Of a stretch of DNA of 64,000 nt, positions 1 through 13,900 are shown piece after piece. The stretch is from NCBI GenBank assembly GCA_020796225.1, contig CM036767.1, forward strand, positions 28,305,253 through 28,369,252. The letters run 5' to 3'. The DNA comes from Arion vulgaris. Taxonomy: Eukaryota; Mollusca; Gastropoda; Stylommatophora; Arionidae. The notes under the pieces are model-generated. The model saw only the letters and a list, made by a program, of their open reading frames with translations, had not been told where the DNA came from and made no database searches. The translations under genes were made by a program, and so were the position numbers. Within the stretch, counting starts at the first letter, position 1. Every line of letters begins with the position of its first letter.

Positions 1-466
1 TGTCCTCAATGCTATAAATAGTCTATTGTAGCAGTAGTTCTCGTTTACTACACATATTTTGACGATGAGTTTACTACGTCAAGGTCTCGTAATTGGGAGA
101 CACCAAACGCATTCTTACTACGTCACCCTCACGTAATTGGTAAACAAGGGGTTAAGTTGCTGTATTTAGTTCACCATAGCGCTGTTTTTCTATTTTTCAC
201 TGCATAATTCTCTCTATCTTATCTATGAGGTAAGTGAGTAGGTGTAAGGTTATGTAAAGCCTTGTTACCCTAAACTTTTTACAATGATTCAGGGAATATA
301 ACTTTAAGCTAGATATAAATTAAATGCATTGACAGACCGATTACAGCATATTTTTTCACCTAATATAGTAAGGAGTTTAGTTACTTCTCATTAATAAGGC
401 CAAACAAAATTTCTTATTGATTGATTGATTAATGGGACCATCATCATTGCACTTTAGGGAATAACC
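1..466. other. Intronic AT-rich sequence
   Basis: No exon, tRNA or recognisable transposon. A short motif (TTTACTACGTCA or TCTTACTACGTCA) occurs twice near 70-125. Confidence 0.5.
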
Positions 467-488
467 ATGTGTGCTTCGATCACTGACA

Positions 489-492
<4 letters not shown>

Positions 493-530
<38 letters not shown>
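493..530 (+). repeat. (CT)n microsatellite
   Basis: About 19 CT units, immediately before a dispersed repeat shared with 48595-48910. Confidence 0.95.
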
Positions 531-531
<1 letters not shown>

Positions 532-539
532 CTCACACG

Positions 540-870
540 ATCACTGCCCAGACCGATGTACCAGATTTTCCCATAAATTCTATTCATGTGGAAATCTGAT
601 TTATGCAGCGTTAGCATTGGTGTGTTTTACGTCACATCTTCAGCACCATTTGGAGCTCTAGTGCTTATCCATTGGCGATGTGTCCGGTTTCAACCAGCGT
701 TTACTCTGTTTGCTCTCCGTTCTGTAGCCATATAGTGTTTTCTACGGTGTGGGGTAGCTAGCCCCACGCCCAACCTCTTTAGTCGCCTCTTAAGACATAC
801 GTGACAGATAACAGTGGTTCTATTCTTTACACCCCAATTTGGGCCCTGGTAACCACTCGGGCGACTGACA
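540..870 (+). repeat. Dispersed ~320 bp repeat, copy 1
   Basis: Shared nearly end to end with 48595-48910, from CCAGACCGATGTACAGAT to GTAACCACTC.GG. Both copies contain the tract GGTGTGGGGTAGCTAGCCCC with an inverted core GGGGTAGCTAGCCCC. I see no coding potential. SINE-like in size; class not determined. Confidence 0.7.
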
Positions 871-879
871 CATTCAATT

Positions 880-1525
880 AGCTACTTCTTTGTTGCCATG
901 AAAAGGAAGTTTGTATTGCAGTTTACATCTAGAATATATATGAGATCTGCAGCTTGCAACCAAACAGATTAATATTTAGCACTTAATTTTTGGGACCAGT
1001 TTACTTTCCCTTTTAGATCCCTACTCTTTAGCTATACTTAAGCTATGTATGTTCAATCTGGAGAAAAATCTATAAATACAGGAGTATTCACGGACATTCC
1101 CACATATTATATCAAATAAATTTTAAGTTTAGTACTCTACAAGTAGATAGTTAGCAGGAATAATGGAGAGAAGGGGTAAGTCAATAACAAATTATAGAGC
1201 CCTTAAATGTGCTAAATTATCGTGTTTTGATATAACTCTGATATGGGCTGTTTTTGCTTAGGAACTCTGGAGAAGAGGTTTTTAAAGTACAGGTGGCCAT
1301 GATTCAATGGGTTAAAGTAAGAATAAAATAAGTAAAAAATAAGGTTTTCTCTATGGAAACCAAACTGCAATCATTTAAAAACTATTAAATGTTTTGATAG
1401 TTAATATTTCCATATTAATGTTTGTTTATTTTCCAGAAAATGGGAAAAGTTTTTATTTTTGTTAGAAACCAAAACCTTGATTTATTTTTTCTCAGTTAAG
1501 TTGCTAATTGTTGTCTGCTTTTCAG
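880..1525. other. Intronic sequence, nothing recognised
   Basis: AT-rich non-coding sequence up to the polypyrimidine tract and TTTTCAG acceptor of exon 1. Confidence 0.5.
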
Positions 1526-1696
1526 GGTGTTAGTATTCTGAGTGCACTAGATGACATTCAGACACTGCTGGATGACAACATCATAAAGGCACAAACTATG
1601 AGGGGCTCACCATTTATTAAACCATTTGAGACTGAGATGAAGGAGTGGGAAGATAAGCTTGTACTTATGCAGGACATCATAGATGAATGGTTGAAG
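1526..1696 (+). CDS. Dynein heavy chain exon 1 of window (linker)
   Basis: 57 codons, phase 0 at both ends, between a TTTTCAG acceptor and a GTAGGA donor. It encodes the linker stretch starting [12 protein letters not shown] and containing [11 protein letters not shown], a block strongly conserved in DHC_N2 of inner-arm dyneins. It ends ..DEWLK, which continues directly into [14 protein letters not shown] of the next exon. Confidence 0.92.
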
Positions 1697-4600
1697 GTAG
1701 GATAATATGTTTCAGTTTCAAATTTTCATCTGAAGACTTTGCTAAAAATTTGTATTGCTTCACTGGATCAGATTTAACATATTAGTGGATCATCATCATC
1801 CTGTGCCATGCTGATAAATGTAGCCAGTCATCTCACACAATGACCAAAGTCCCTGTTCAGATCTGTGTTCTTGTCTTGACTATGCCAACTATGTGGCCAA
1901 GCCATTCAGGTATTTATCTTTTTTTCTTCTTCTTGCCCTTTTCCTTCAAGTTTGCCAGTTATCTCCAAATTTTCAACTTTTATTTTTCCCTCATGGCATA
2001 TCTAAAAAGTTTTGGATGTTGACATCTAATCTCTCAAATCAATTTATGGTTTTGATTTGTTTCTTGAAGGATTGCCTCATTCATTTTTCTGTACATCTGT
2101 GGTATTCTTTGTATTGTTCTCAGAAACTGCATCTCCACAGCCATTAGACTTTATTCAGCTTGTACGCTTATTGTCCATGTCATTAGTGGTTAGGCAGGAA
2201 CTAGTCTGATTATTTTCAGATGGTTTCAAATCAGACAAGTGGTTTGAAGTTATAACTTTGTGTCATCATAATGAAGACAGCAAGAATGTTTACCACTTCA
2301 TGATGTTTGGAAGTAGTGGATCCAGTATTCTTCAACAGGAACTATACAGCATAGAAGGTTATATCCTTCAACTTCATTACATCATAACAGTGCTTCAGAA
2401 ATATCCACGCAACATTCAGGAGTTGTGTTGGTACCCATCTAATGGAGATTTTGTGATGCTGCAACATGTCATGAATGAGGTGCCGTGTCAAACCATGGCT
2501 GATCTTCAACTACCTCATGTATTGTTACTAGTTGGTTTTGATATAATTCTTTTTACCTGCAGTGATAGTCAGGCATATATTCAGAATATGAGACTGACAC
2601 CATATTTAAACTTACTGTGCTTCTCATAAACCTGCTGAATAGACATCAAAATGTCCCCATACTTCCTCTTCAACTTTTAATGAATGTCTGCTGGTTTCTC
2701 ACCCTCGCTATTCAAAAGAATTTAGGATAATTTAACATCACTTCACTCTAGTGCATTCTTCCAAGAGGACGGTCATCTTGGATATGGTTTGTTTTGTCAT
2801 ATTTCTCATCATAATGAAAAGATGTGAACAGTAGTTCTTTAAATTGAAGAGCATAACACATCCTTAGTACAACCATCTGATATGTGAATTGACATTTTTA
2901 ATGTCACATTAAGATTGCTCTTTGAATGTCTGTCATATATATATTGATTAATTGATTGACTGATTATATGCCATCTCTACATCGGTTGGCGACAATTCAT
3001 CTTCAACACTTCCTGTATCTTACCTTGGTGGCACAGTCTGTCAAAAAGACTAGTTGTGCAGTTAAAAGATTCCAATAATATATTCTGTAACTCAGAATCT
3101 TCACATAATAACTTGCAAGTTATACTGTTATCTTCTGTAAGATAACAGGCTAAAGAATGTCACTGTTTAATCGTGTTCTTTACTTACTGCTATTATAGTG
3201 TGATATTTCATTAGTATATATGAGCCATAGTGTGTTGTAATGAAATATAGCATTTAAAAAGCATAATTTTGAAACTTTCAAATTATAAATCAGTTTTGTT
3301 TTTCTTTGTTTATACTCAGGTACAAGCGACTTGGCTGTACCTAGAGCCTATTTTTAGCTCTGAAGACATTATGGCCCAGATGCCTGAGGAAGGCCGGAAG
3401 TTTGGTATTGTTGATAGTTATTGGAGAGATATCATGTCAGAAACCAGCAAGGTAAAGTTCTTACAGAGTTGTCTCTTATTATGCAGATACAACTTTAAAT
3501 TTGAGAAAGATTAATTCTATGAATATTTTGGAAAAAATTTTAACCCATTGAAAATTAGGAGAGAGTTTTGCAGAACAAAGGAAGCTATACTGCAAGTTCA
3601 ACCGAATATTTGGTTAATGGTAAGTTTTGAAATGTTCTGGTTGCCAAAAATGTATTTGTCATTGGTACAGAAAGAGTTAAAATGAGATATGACTCAAACT
3701 AAATATAGTTATTGGTTATTGTTTACTAAACTGACGTCATTGCACTCAGGGCAGACCCATAGGTGCTCAGTCTCCCCAACAGATATAGAAGAGTATGCAT
3801 ACTTATGGTTCCTGTGGCTCGCTGATTAAACACACTTCTCACTCTGCCCTCAGGCATCCAGTTCTACTTGTACAACGGGTAACTCAAAACTGCCGAAATC
3901 ACTGGATCGATTCAACATCTATGCTTAAATATATATATATATATACACAAAATACATACATACATACATACATACATACATACATACATACATACATACA
4001 TACATACATACATGATGCATGCATGCATGCATATACATACATACATACATACATACATACATACATACATACATACATACACATATATATATATATAATA
4101 ATAATAATAATTCCTCTCGACTCAGTATATGCTACATAGGCCTGCAAGTAATTTCTCCATACCACTCTATCCTGGGCAACTCGCTCAATCTCCTCCATGG
4201 AACTAAGACCGATATTTCCTGCCTCTCTCAGCAAAGTTTGCTTCAGGGTCTCCTTAGGTCGACTCTCTTTCTTGAACCCTTTGCATCCCACTTCAATGCC
4301 TGCTTTGATATTCTTTGATCATTTCTCCTCAAGGTGTGCCCAACATATCTCCATCTTCTCTTTCTTATAACAGTTGTCACTAGTGGTTGACCAGACATGT
4401 CTCTGATTTCATCACTTCTCCTGAATTGTTCCATTTTATATTCATTATTTTCGCAGACATCTATTTTCAAATGCATTCAACTTGCTTTCTATATCTTTAG
4501 TCATTTTCCAACTCTCGCTGGCATATGTTAGGATTGATACAACATTTGAATTAAAATTCGTAATTTAGTTTTAATACTATATAACTTGCAGTTCTATATT

Positions 4601-7600
4601 TTATTTAGACTTTTAAAAGCTGATGTTGCTTTGCCACATTCGTATCATAATTTCTTTTAACATTTCTGTGCAATCAAAATTGCTACCAAATAGGTGAACT
4701 GCTCTGTTATTTTTATCATTTTAGATTCCAGTGTGATATCTGCATTACTTGCCATAGGTGTCTTCATTATATTTGTTTTTCATAGCTTATCTGCAGTCCA
4801 ACTTTTGATGCTATAGATGACAAGTTGTCTGTTTTTCTTTGCATATCTTGGTTGTTTCTACTTAACAAGGCAATATCATCTGCAAAATCCAAATCTTCTA
4901 GTTGACTATTTTCTACCCAATCGACGCCAGTTTCGCCCCTGCAACATTTTCGCATCACCCAGTCAATGACCACTCCAAACAATAGTGGAGATAGAATACA
5001 GCCTTGCTTTACTCCGGTTTCAACCATAAACCAGTCGCTGTGTCCACCATCAGTGCGAACTGCACACTGTGAACCATCATAGAGGCTCTTTATAATGTTT
5101 ATTAATTTGTCTGGTATTCCATAGCATCTCAGAATATTCCACAGAGAGATTCTGTGTAGACTATCAAAGGCTTTTTAAAATCGATGAAATTTAGTATGAG
5201 TGGTTGTTGCTTCTCAATATGTTCCTCCAAAATTAGTCGTAGGTAATTATTTGGTCTAAGCAGCTTCTCCCAGGTCTAAAACCAGCTTGTTCTTCTCTCT
5301 AGGTTGTGTACACTGCTCCTTTGATTCTATTAAGAATGATTTTGCAGAAAGTCTTGGTCATTACTGATAATAGGGTGATCCCTCTCCAGTTGTTGCAATC
5401 TTTGAGATCACCTTTTATAATAATAATTCCTCTCGACGCTATATCGCTTACATAGGGCCTGTAAGTATTTCTCCATATCGCTCTATCCTGTAGCTCGCTC
5501 AATTTCCTCCATGGAACTGAGACCGATACTTCCTGCCTCTCTCAGCAAAGTTTGTTTCAGGGTCTCCTTGGTCGACCTCTTTCTTGAACCCTTTTGCATC
5601 CCACTTCAATGCCTGCTTTGATATTCGTTGATCATTTCTCTCAAGGTGTGCCCAACATATCTCCATCTTCTCTTTCTTATAACAGTTGTCACTAGTGGTT
5701 GACCAGACATGTCTCTGATTTGATCACTTCTCCTGAATTCGTTCCATTTTATATTCATTATTTTTCGCAGACATCTATTTTCAAATGCATTCAACTTGCT
5801 TTCTATATCTTTAGTCATTTTCCAACTCTCGCTGGCATATGTTAGATTGATACAACATTTGAATTAAAAATTCGTAATTTAGTTTTAATACTATATAACT
5901 TGCAGTTCTATATTTTATTTAGACTTTTAAAAGCTGATGTTGCTTTGCCAATTCGTATCATAATTTCTTTTAACATTTCCTGTGCAATCAAAATTGCTAC
6001 CCAAATAGGTGAACTGCTCTGTTATTTTTATCATTTTAGATTCCAGTGTGATATCTGCATTACTTGCCATAGGTGTCTTCATTATATTTGTTTTTCATAG
6101 CTTATCTGCAGTCCAACTTTTGATGCTATAGATGACAAGTTGTCTGTTTTTCTTTGCATATCTTGGTTGTTTCTACTTAACAAGGCAATATCATCTGCAA
6201 AATCCAAATCTTCTAGTTGACTATTTTCTACCCAATCGACGCCAGTTTCGCCCCTGCAACATTTTCGCATCACCCAGTCAATGACCACTCCAAACAATAG
6301 TGGAGATAGAATACAGCCTTGCTTTACTCCGGTTTCAACCATAAACCAGTCGCTGTGTCCACCATCAGTGCGAACTGCACACTGTGAACCATCATAGAGG
6401 CTCTTTATAATGTTTATTAATTTGTCTGGTATTCCATAGCATCTCAGAATATTCCACAGAGATTCTGTGTAGACTATCAAAGGCTTTTTAAAATCGATGA
6501 AATTTAGTATGAGTGGTTGTTGCTTCTCAATATGTTCCTCCAAAATTAGTCGTAGGGTAATTATTTGGTCTAAGCAGCTTCTCCCAGGTCTAAAACCAGC
6601 TTGTTCTTCTCTCAGGTTGTGTCCACTGCTCCTTTGATTCTATTAAGAATGATTTTGCAGAAAGTCTTGGTCATTACTGATAATAGGGTGATCCCTCTCC
6701 AGTTGTTGCAATCTTTGAGATCACCTTTTATAATAATAATTCCTCTCGACGCTATAATGTTACATAGGGCCTGTAAGTAATTTCTCCATATCGCTCTATC
6801 CTGGGTAGCTCGCTCAATTTCCTCCATGGAACTGAGACCGATACTTCCTGCCTCTCTCAGCAAAGTTTGTTTCAGGGTCTCCTTGGTCGACCTCTCTTTC
6901 TTGAACCCTTTGCATCCCACTTCAATGCCTGCTTTGATATTCGTTGATCATTTCTCCTCAAGGTGTGCCCAACATATCTCCATCTTCTCTTCTTATAACA
7001 GTTGTCACTAGTGGTTGACCAGACATGTCTCTGATTTGATCACTTCTCCTGAATTCGCTCCATTTTATATTCATTATTTTTCGCAGACATCTATTTTCAA
7101 ATGCATTCAACTTGCTTTCTATATCTTTAGTCATTTTCCAACTCTGCTGGCATATGTTAGGATTGATACAACATTTGAATTAAAAATTCGTAATTTAGTT
7201 TTAATACTATATAACTTGCAGTTCTATATTTTATTTAGACTTTTAAAAGCTGATGTTGCTTTGCAATTTCGTATCATAATTTCTTTTTAACATTTCCTGT
7301 GCAATCAAAATTGCTACCCAAATAGGTGAACTGCTCTGTTATTTTTATCATTTTAGATTCCAGTGTGATATCTGCATTACTTGCCATAGGTGTCTTCATT
7401 ATATTTGTTTTTCATAGCTTATCTGCAGTCCAACTTTGATGCTATAGATGACAAGTTGTCTGTTTTTCTTTGCATATCTTGGTTGTTTCTACTTAACAAG
7501 GCAATATCATCTGCAAAATCCAAATCTTCTAGTTGACTATTTTCTACCCAATCGACGCCAGTTTCGCCCCTGCAACATTTTCGCATCACCCAGTCAATGA

Positions 7601-10600
7601 CCACTCCAAACAATAGTGGAGATAGAATACAGCCTTGCTTTACTCCGGTTTCAACCATAAACCAGTCGCTGTGTCCACCATCAGTGCGAACTGCACACTG
7701 TGAACCATCATAGAGGCTCTTTATAATGTTTATTAATTTGTCTGGTATTCCATAGCATCTCAGAATATTCCACAGAGAGATTCTGTGTAGACTATCAAAG
7801 GCTTTTAAAATCGATGAAATTTAGTATGAGTGGTTGTTGCTTCTCAATATGTTCCTCCAAAATTAGTCGTAGGGTAATTATTTGGTCTAAGCAGCTTCTC
7901 CCAGGTCTAAAACCAGCTTGTTCTTCTCTCAGGTTGTGTCCACTGCTCCTTTGATTCTATTAAGAATGATTTTGCAGAAAGTCTTGGTCATTACTGATAA
8001 TAGGGTGATCCTCTCCAGTTGTTGCAATCTTTGAGATCACCTTTTTTATAATAATAATTCCTCTGCATCGTTATAATGCTACATAGGCCTGTAAGTAATT
8101 TCTCCATATCGCTCTATCCTGGGTAGCTCGCTCAATTTCCTCCATGGAACTGAGACCGATACTTCCTGCCTCTCTCAGCAAAGTTTGTTTCAGGGTCTCC
8201 TTGGGTCGACCTCTTTTCTTGAACCCTTTGCATCCCACTTCAATGCCTGCTTTGATATTCGTTGATCATTTCTCCTCAAGGTGTGCCCAACATCTCCATC
8301 TTCTCTTTTTATAACAGTTGTCACTAGTGGTTGACCAGACATGTCTCTGATTTGATCACTTCTCCTGAATTCGTTCCATTTTATATTCATTATTTTTCGA
8401 GACATCTATTTTCAAATGCATTCAACTTGCTTTCTATATCTTTAGTCATTTTCCAACCTCGCTGGCATATGTTAGGATTGATATTATTATTTTTATTTCT
8501 ACTTAATTATATTTAGCCATTTTTATATATATAAATGGCTAAATATAATTAAGTAGAAATAAAAAAATTCATTTTACAGAAAAATAATTAATACATTACT
8601 GGCATAAACTCTGTTCTGTAAGCAGATAAGCTTCTCTCTTGATTCACATGAATAGTCATCTTTGATGGATAGACCATTCATTTTAGTAGGCTGCACTATT
8701 TTACAAACATCATACTGACCAAATTATACAATTTGCAATCATGGTCTTGCAGCTCTAAATGTCATGGCAGCAGCATTCTTAACTCTTTTCCACCTTTAAA
8801 CCGCACACTGCGCCAAGGGGAAGTCCGTTGACGCTTTAAGCGCACTACTGAGCATAGAGTTGCTTCCTTATAAGAAGTCTTTCTAGTTTTACTTCTACTG
8901 GTTTACTTATACTACTTTTCACCTTGTTATTCTATTGTTGCCCAGTTTTCAATTTAGTATATAATAATATATATATGTTTATTTATTGACAGTAGTTGGG
9001 ATCAATTTAAAAATTTTTTTTTACTTCTTGAATTAACTGCTTAAAAATTGAGAAAATAAATGGGCGTGGAAAGAGTTAAGCAATGATTGCTTGTCCCCCT
9101 TCACCATCAGATGGTTCTGTCCATGGTGGGTTGTTACTTGCATTCTCGTGATATTATAGTCACAATATGAGCACCTGAAATATGTTCCGAATGAAGGCAT
9201 TGTACAGTCCATGACAGCACTAGAAGCTCCCTCATTGTGAAGATGAGATATATGATTTGCCTCCTGTCACTAAGTCTCCGTCATGCTGTTGCACAAACCA
9301 CAGCATATAAGTTGAGTTACTGTAGACAAGAAGCACACACTATACAAGAATAATAACGATATTAATGACCAAAGAATCAAGTGAAGTTGGTCATGAATGG
9401 CCCAAACTGAATTGTGATGTGATGTATATAATTATCAAAGTGATTGTATACCTTAGAAGTAGTTGTATTTCTTATGTCTATAATCTATTTATGTTTATAG
9501 TTAAACTGCAGTAGCTAAAAGTTTGCTTCTAAAGATTCTCATTACATAAAGACTGTTCAATCATACCTAACAGAATACCAACTGTTTGGTAGCAACAGGG
9601 CAAAATAACATGATTGGCCGTCTACGTGAGGCAAATGTGCTGTTGGAGGATATTCAGAAAGGACTGAATGCTTACTTGGAAAAGAAACGATTATTTTTCC
9701 CAAGGTTCATATCTTATCTCTACATGTTATCAATTAAAATATAATATATTCAATTGCATTCATCTTTGAAAAGATAAGTTCTTTATGGAATTTCTAAAAT
9801 AAATTTCTGTCATTGGTTGTTTTAAAACATTAACTACCAAACTGAAAAACACTCCTATGTCGCAATATTTGTTCAATTTTTCACCTCCTGTGATGAATGT
9901 ACAAATACCTTTGTGTTACCCTTTGACACATAAATCTGCCACAATAGATTTACATTGCTGCCTTTCTGCTGCCTTTCTACCAATTGTTTCCTATGTCACA
10001 CCGCTATCTTGCAACTTTCTTTTCATAGCTCTTCTCCATATTTTCTTTGGATGTCCAGGCATTCTTTTCTCATCTGCTGTCTATCGGAGATCTGTCCTAG
10101 ACAATTTCCCTACTGGCCTACAGCACACATGCCCATTCCATCTCCCTCTTTGTCTGTTAATGATGGTCTCCAATGAGTGTAGCAATAAGCCTGTAGTTTT
10201 CTTCATTTACAACATATTTTGAATAAGGATATGTCATTTTATATAAAAATAACTGTTATAGTAATCTAATGGGAGTAGTACATTTAGACATTTATTATGC
10301 AATTAAATAAAGTTACCTTACAAAATACTTAGAATATTTAACCAAAAGAAAACTGAAGAAAATGATACAAAAGAGTGAATTAAAAAGAGCAAGACATTTG
10401 TGAATATTGGTGTACAAGAGCAATTTTAAAAATTGACTGACAAGAAGCTGAACAAACAATATAAAAGAATGAATTGGAAAGAGCAAGTCGGATGTGAAAC
10501 ATGAGTAAAACTGAATAAATTAAATTTTAAACTGTAGTTTTAGACTTTTAACTTTGAATTATAAAATGAATACATTAAAACAATGAAAATAAAGCCAAAA

Positions 10601-10917
10601 TTGTATGAGAATTGTAAATACATAAAGCCAATAGTATCATATGAAAATAAAACCAGAATATTTGATGTCTACAGGTTCTTCTTTCTGTCCAATGATGAAC
10701 TCTTGGAAATTCTTTCTGAGACTAAAGATCCTATGCGAGTACAACCTCACCTGAAAAAATGCTTTGAAGGCATCTCAAAACTAGAATTCTCAGAAAATCA
10801 AGATATTGTTGGAATGATTTCAGCTGAAAATGAGATAGTGCCATTTTCAAGTCCTATTAGTCCAGCTAAAGCTAAGGTGCCTCGTTGTTGTTTGGAATCA
10901 CAAATTTTATCTTTATT

Positions 10918-10961
<44 letters not shown>

Positions 10962-13900
10962 AGGTTCATTCAGAAAATAATGCACCACATAGATTTTCTC
11001 AGATAGTAATGAAGATTGAAACACAAAATTTTGTACACTTTAAATATGGCATGTTCTGATTGTGTGTACCAAATTGCATCACATTTCGCTTAATAATACG
11101 GCAGCAACAAACCATTGAAATGGAGCATATTCTCAACTTGCATTACAAGCAGTGAATCATGATTAAATTTATCATTGCAGAGAAGGAAACTGTTGTAAAC
11201 ATTCACAGGCGTCTATGTGATGTGTATGAAAGTCTTGTAGTTGACAGGAGTGCAATAAGTTGATGGGTTCAGAGAATAAAGTAATCAGGGAGTTGTGATA
11301 CGGAGCTGCATGAACTGTCACGCTGTAGACATCCTGCCACAGCAACCAACTCAGAAATGGTGAAATACGCTGAGGGAATTATTCTTAATAATAGACAAAT
11401 CACTAAACAATTGGCTTAACAACTGTCAGTCAGCAATGATAATGCAAAGGCAGTTGTAATAGGTCTCAAATTTTTTGGTTTGCACATGATGGAAACTTTA
11501 CTGACCTTTCTGGGAACTACCAAAGACAGGGAAGTTTATACAAGAGACAACATTAAATGTATAGACAATATTTCAAGCAATTGACAGAACAGCATGGACT
11601 CTGAAATTTGAAGAAAAAGCAGTATTGTAGTAACGGACACTTTGTAAGATGACGGGAATAAGTATTCAAAGGCAATCATTCGAGGTTCCTTAGTCATTAT
11701 CTTCTTTCTAAATATTCTTTTCCCTTTATCTTTCCTCTTTTTTCTACACTATTCTATGATATAATTTATATATACAGGATTTCTTGTGGATAACCTCATT
11801 CCACTGAATCCAACTAATTATTTTGCTGCCACAGGCTTACTAGTCTTTGATTACTTTTGCTTTCCAACTGCAACACCACTTATTTTTCTTTTAGAATAGA
11901 CAATAATTTTTTTTAAATACATTATTTGAAATTGATTTTAATAAATTTTCTCTCAATTTCTATTTTACAGCCGATGTACTTTTATAAATATGTATGGATG
12001 TTTGAATCAAACTGTTTAAAAGCCCATGAGACAACCATTTATTTTGCCTCATGTCTTCATGTGAATGGTGTTTAAATTTATATTTAAAAAAAAATATTCT
12101 TAGAACATTGTATGTTCAAATATTGTGTACCTTCCATTCAGGGTATGGTGGAGAAGTGGCTATTACAAGTAGAGGATGTCATGATTAGCAGTTTGAGAAA
12201 AGTCATCTCTCAATCTGTCTATGCTTACAAAACAACAGCACGCAAGCGTTGGGTTATTGAGTGGCCAGGACAAGTAGTTCTGTGTGTCAGCTGCTACTTT
12301 TGGACTTCAGAGGTCACAGATGCCATGAAGAATGATGGAGGCCTGAAGGTCGGTGACAACATTGAAGCAAAATTGCTAAGAAATTGTCTATTTATAATGA
12401 GTCTACTCTTGAACATTAAAAAAATGATTGTCATCAAAAGTTATACAGAAAACTATCATCTAAGATGATAAAGAATGTAACCTTTTATATCAAATAGTCT
12501 CAACTTATTGTGTTTTTATGCTTACACTAGCGATAATTTATATTTTATTCTTCTTCTTCTTTTGTCGTCACACTGCTACCGGGTTGTTGCCCAGTGTCGT
12601 GGTTTTCTGTTTTTGTCTTGCGTTGTTCTGGTGGCTTGTGTGCTTGTTATCTTTGCTCTTTCACAGGATTCTGCTACGCCATCTAACCATCTTTTCCGTG
12701 GTCTTCCTCTTGCCTTCTTTCCGATGTTCTGTTGTAGAAGACTCTGTATACTGTGGAGTTTGGATGCATTCTTATTAAGTGGCCAAACCACTTCATTCTT
12801 TGTTTATCTATGTAATTCAAGCACGGTTTTGTGCCAACTTTCTTTCTTATGTTGATGTTGGTGATTCTGTCTTTTCTTGTGTTGTTGGTAACTTTTCGCA
12901 GGCAGGTATATTTTATTGCTCTTTTAAAATTGTAAAACTTTCACTTCCATACACAAAGACAATCTACACACTCACTTTTACAATCTATGTTCTTAATTGA
13001 AGCATTATCAGTGCTAATAAACATGTATTACTATGTATCATGAACATTGGGGGTCTCTGTGGCTGAGTGGTTAAGCCCTTTGCCTTGCGAGTCGAATCCG
13101 GACCACAGCCTTCTTTTCACGTGTGCAGTTTTTTCCAGAGACCCTAGGATTGTTGCCGGAGCTACGGAGTTCGTGCTTTGTGCAATACTCTGGCAGGCGG
13201 TGTGCCATTTCTGCGGAGAGGACCAAGCCATATGGGTAAAACCCGTGCAATGAAGTCAATCCTTCGGCTTTAAAACCCTTTAAATCATGAACATCTCTCT
13301 AATTACAGTCCACTTAAAAGATTATTAATCTTGAGCCAGTTCTCCATCATCATGTTCATGGTTTTCTTAATGTCTTGGCATCATAATCTTTTTGCTCCTG
13401 TCTTATCTCCATTATTGCTCTCTCTAAATCACTACGAAGTTTATTGTGACCACTATATTTCAGTTCCCAAGGAATGACATTGTTTACAAGTCAATGTTCT
13501 TTGGTGTTCAGGTCTTAAAGGACATCTGTATTTTTCCTCTTAATCTTTTATACATCTATGTAGAATATTCATTTGGATGCATTCTTATTAACTCTTTCCA
13601 CGCTTTAAGCCGCACACTGCGCACGAGGAAGTCCGTTGCACGCTTTTAGCGCACACTGCGCCATAGAGTTGCTTCCCTTATAAGAAGTCTTTCTAGTTTT
13701 ACTTCTACTATTTTACTTATAGTACTTTTTAACCTTGTTATTCTATTGGGTTGTCTAGTTTTCTTCAATTTAGTATATAATAATATATATATGTTTATTT
13801 ATTGACGAGTAGTTGGATCGTAATTTAAAATTTTTTTTTTTTTACTTCCCTTGAATTAACTGCTTAAAAATTGAGGAAATAAATGGGCGTGGAAAGAGTT

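Noticed and set aside
2258..2629. 123-codon open frame on the + strand
   Set aside because: No recognisable domain, no splice logic with dynein exons, and codon use looks like AT-rich chance.
3953..4080. CRISPR-like regular repeats
   Set aside because: Simple CATA microsatellite with no spacers, in a eukaryotic genome.
3899..4291. Open frame rich in Tyr, Ile, Met and Cys
   Set aside because: Produced by the (CATA)n microsatellite joined to LINE 3' sequence.
13050..13120. Functional tRNA gene
   Set aside because: Box A and box B are present but the cloverleaf is not complete, and the sequence continues into a SINE body with a second copy elsewhere.
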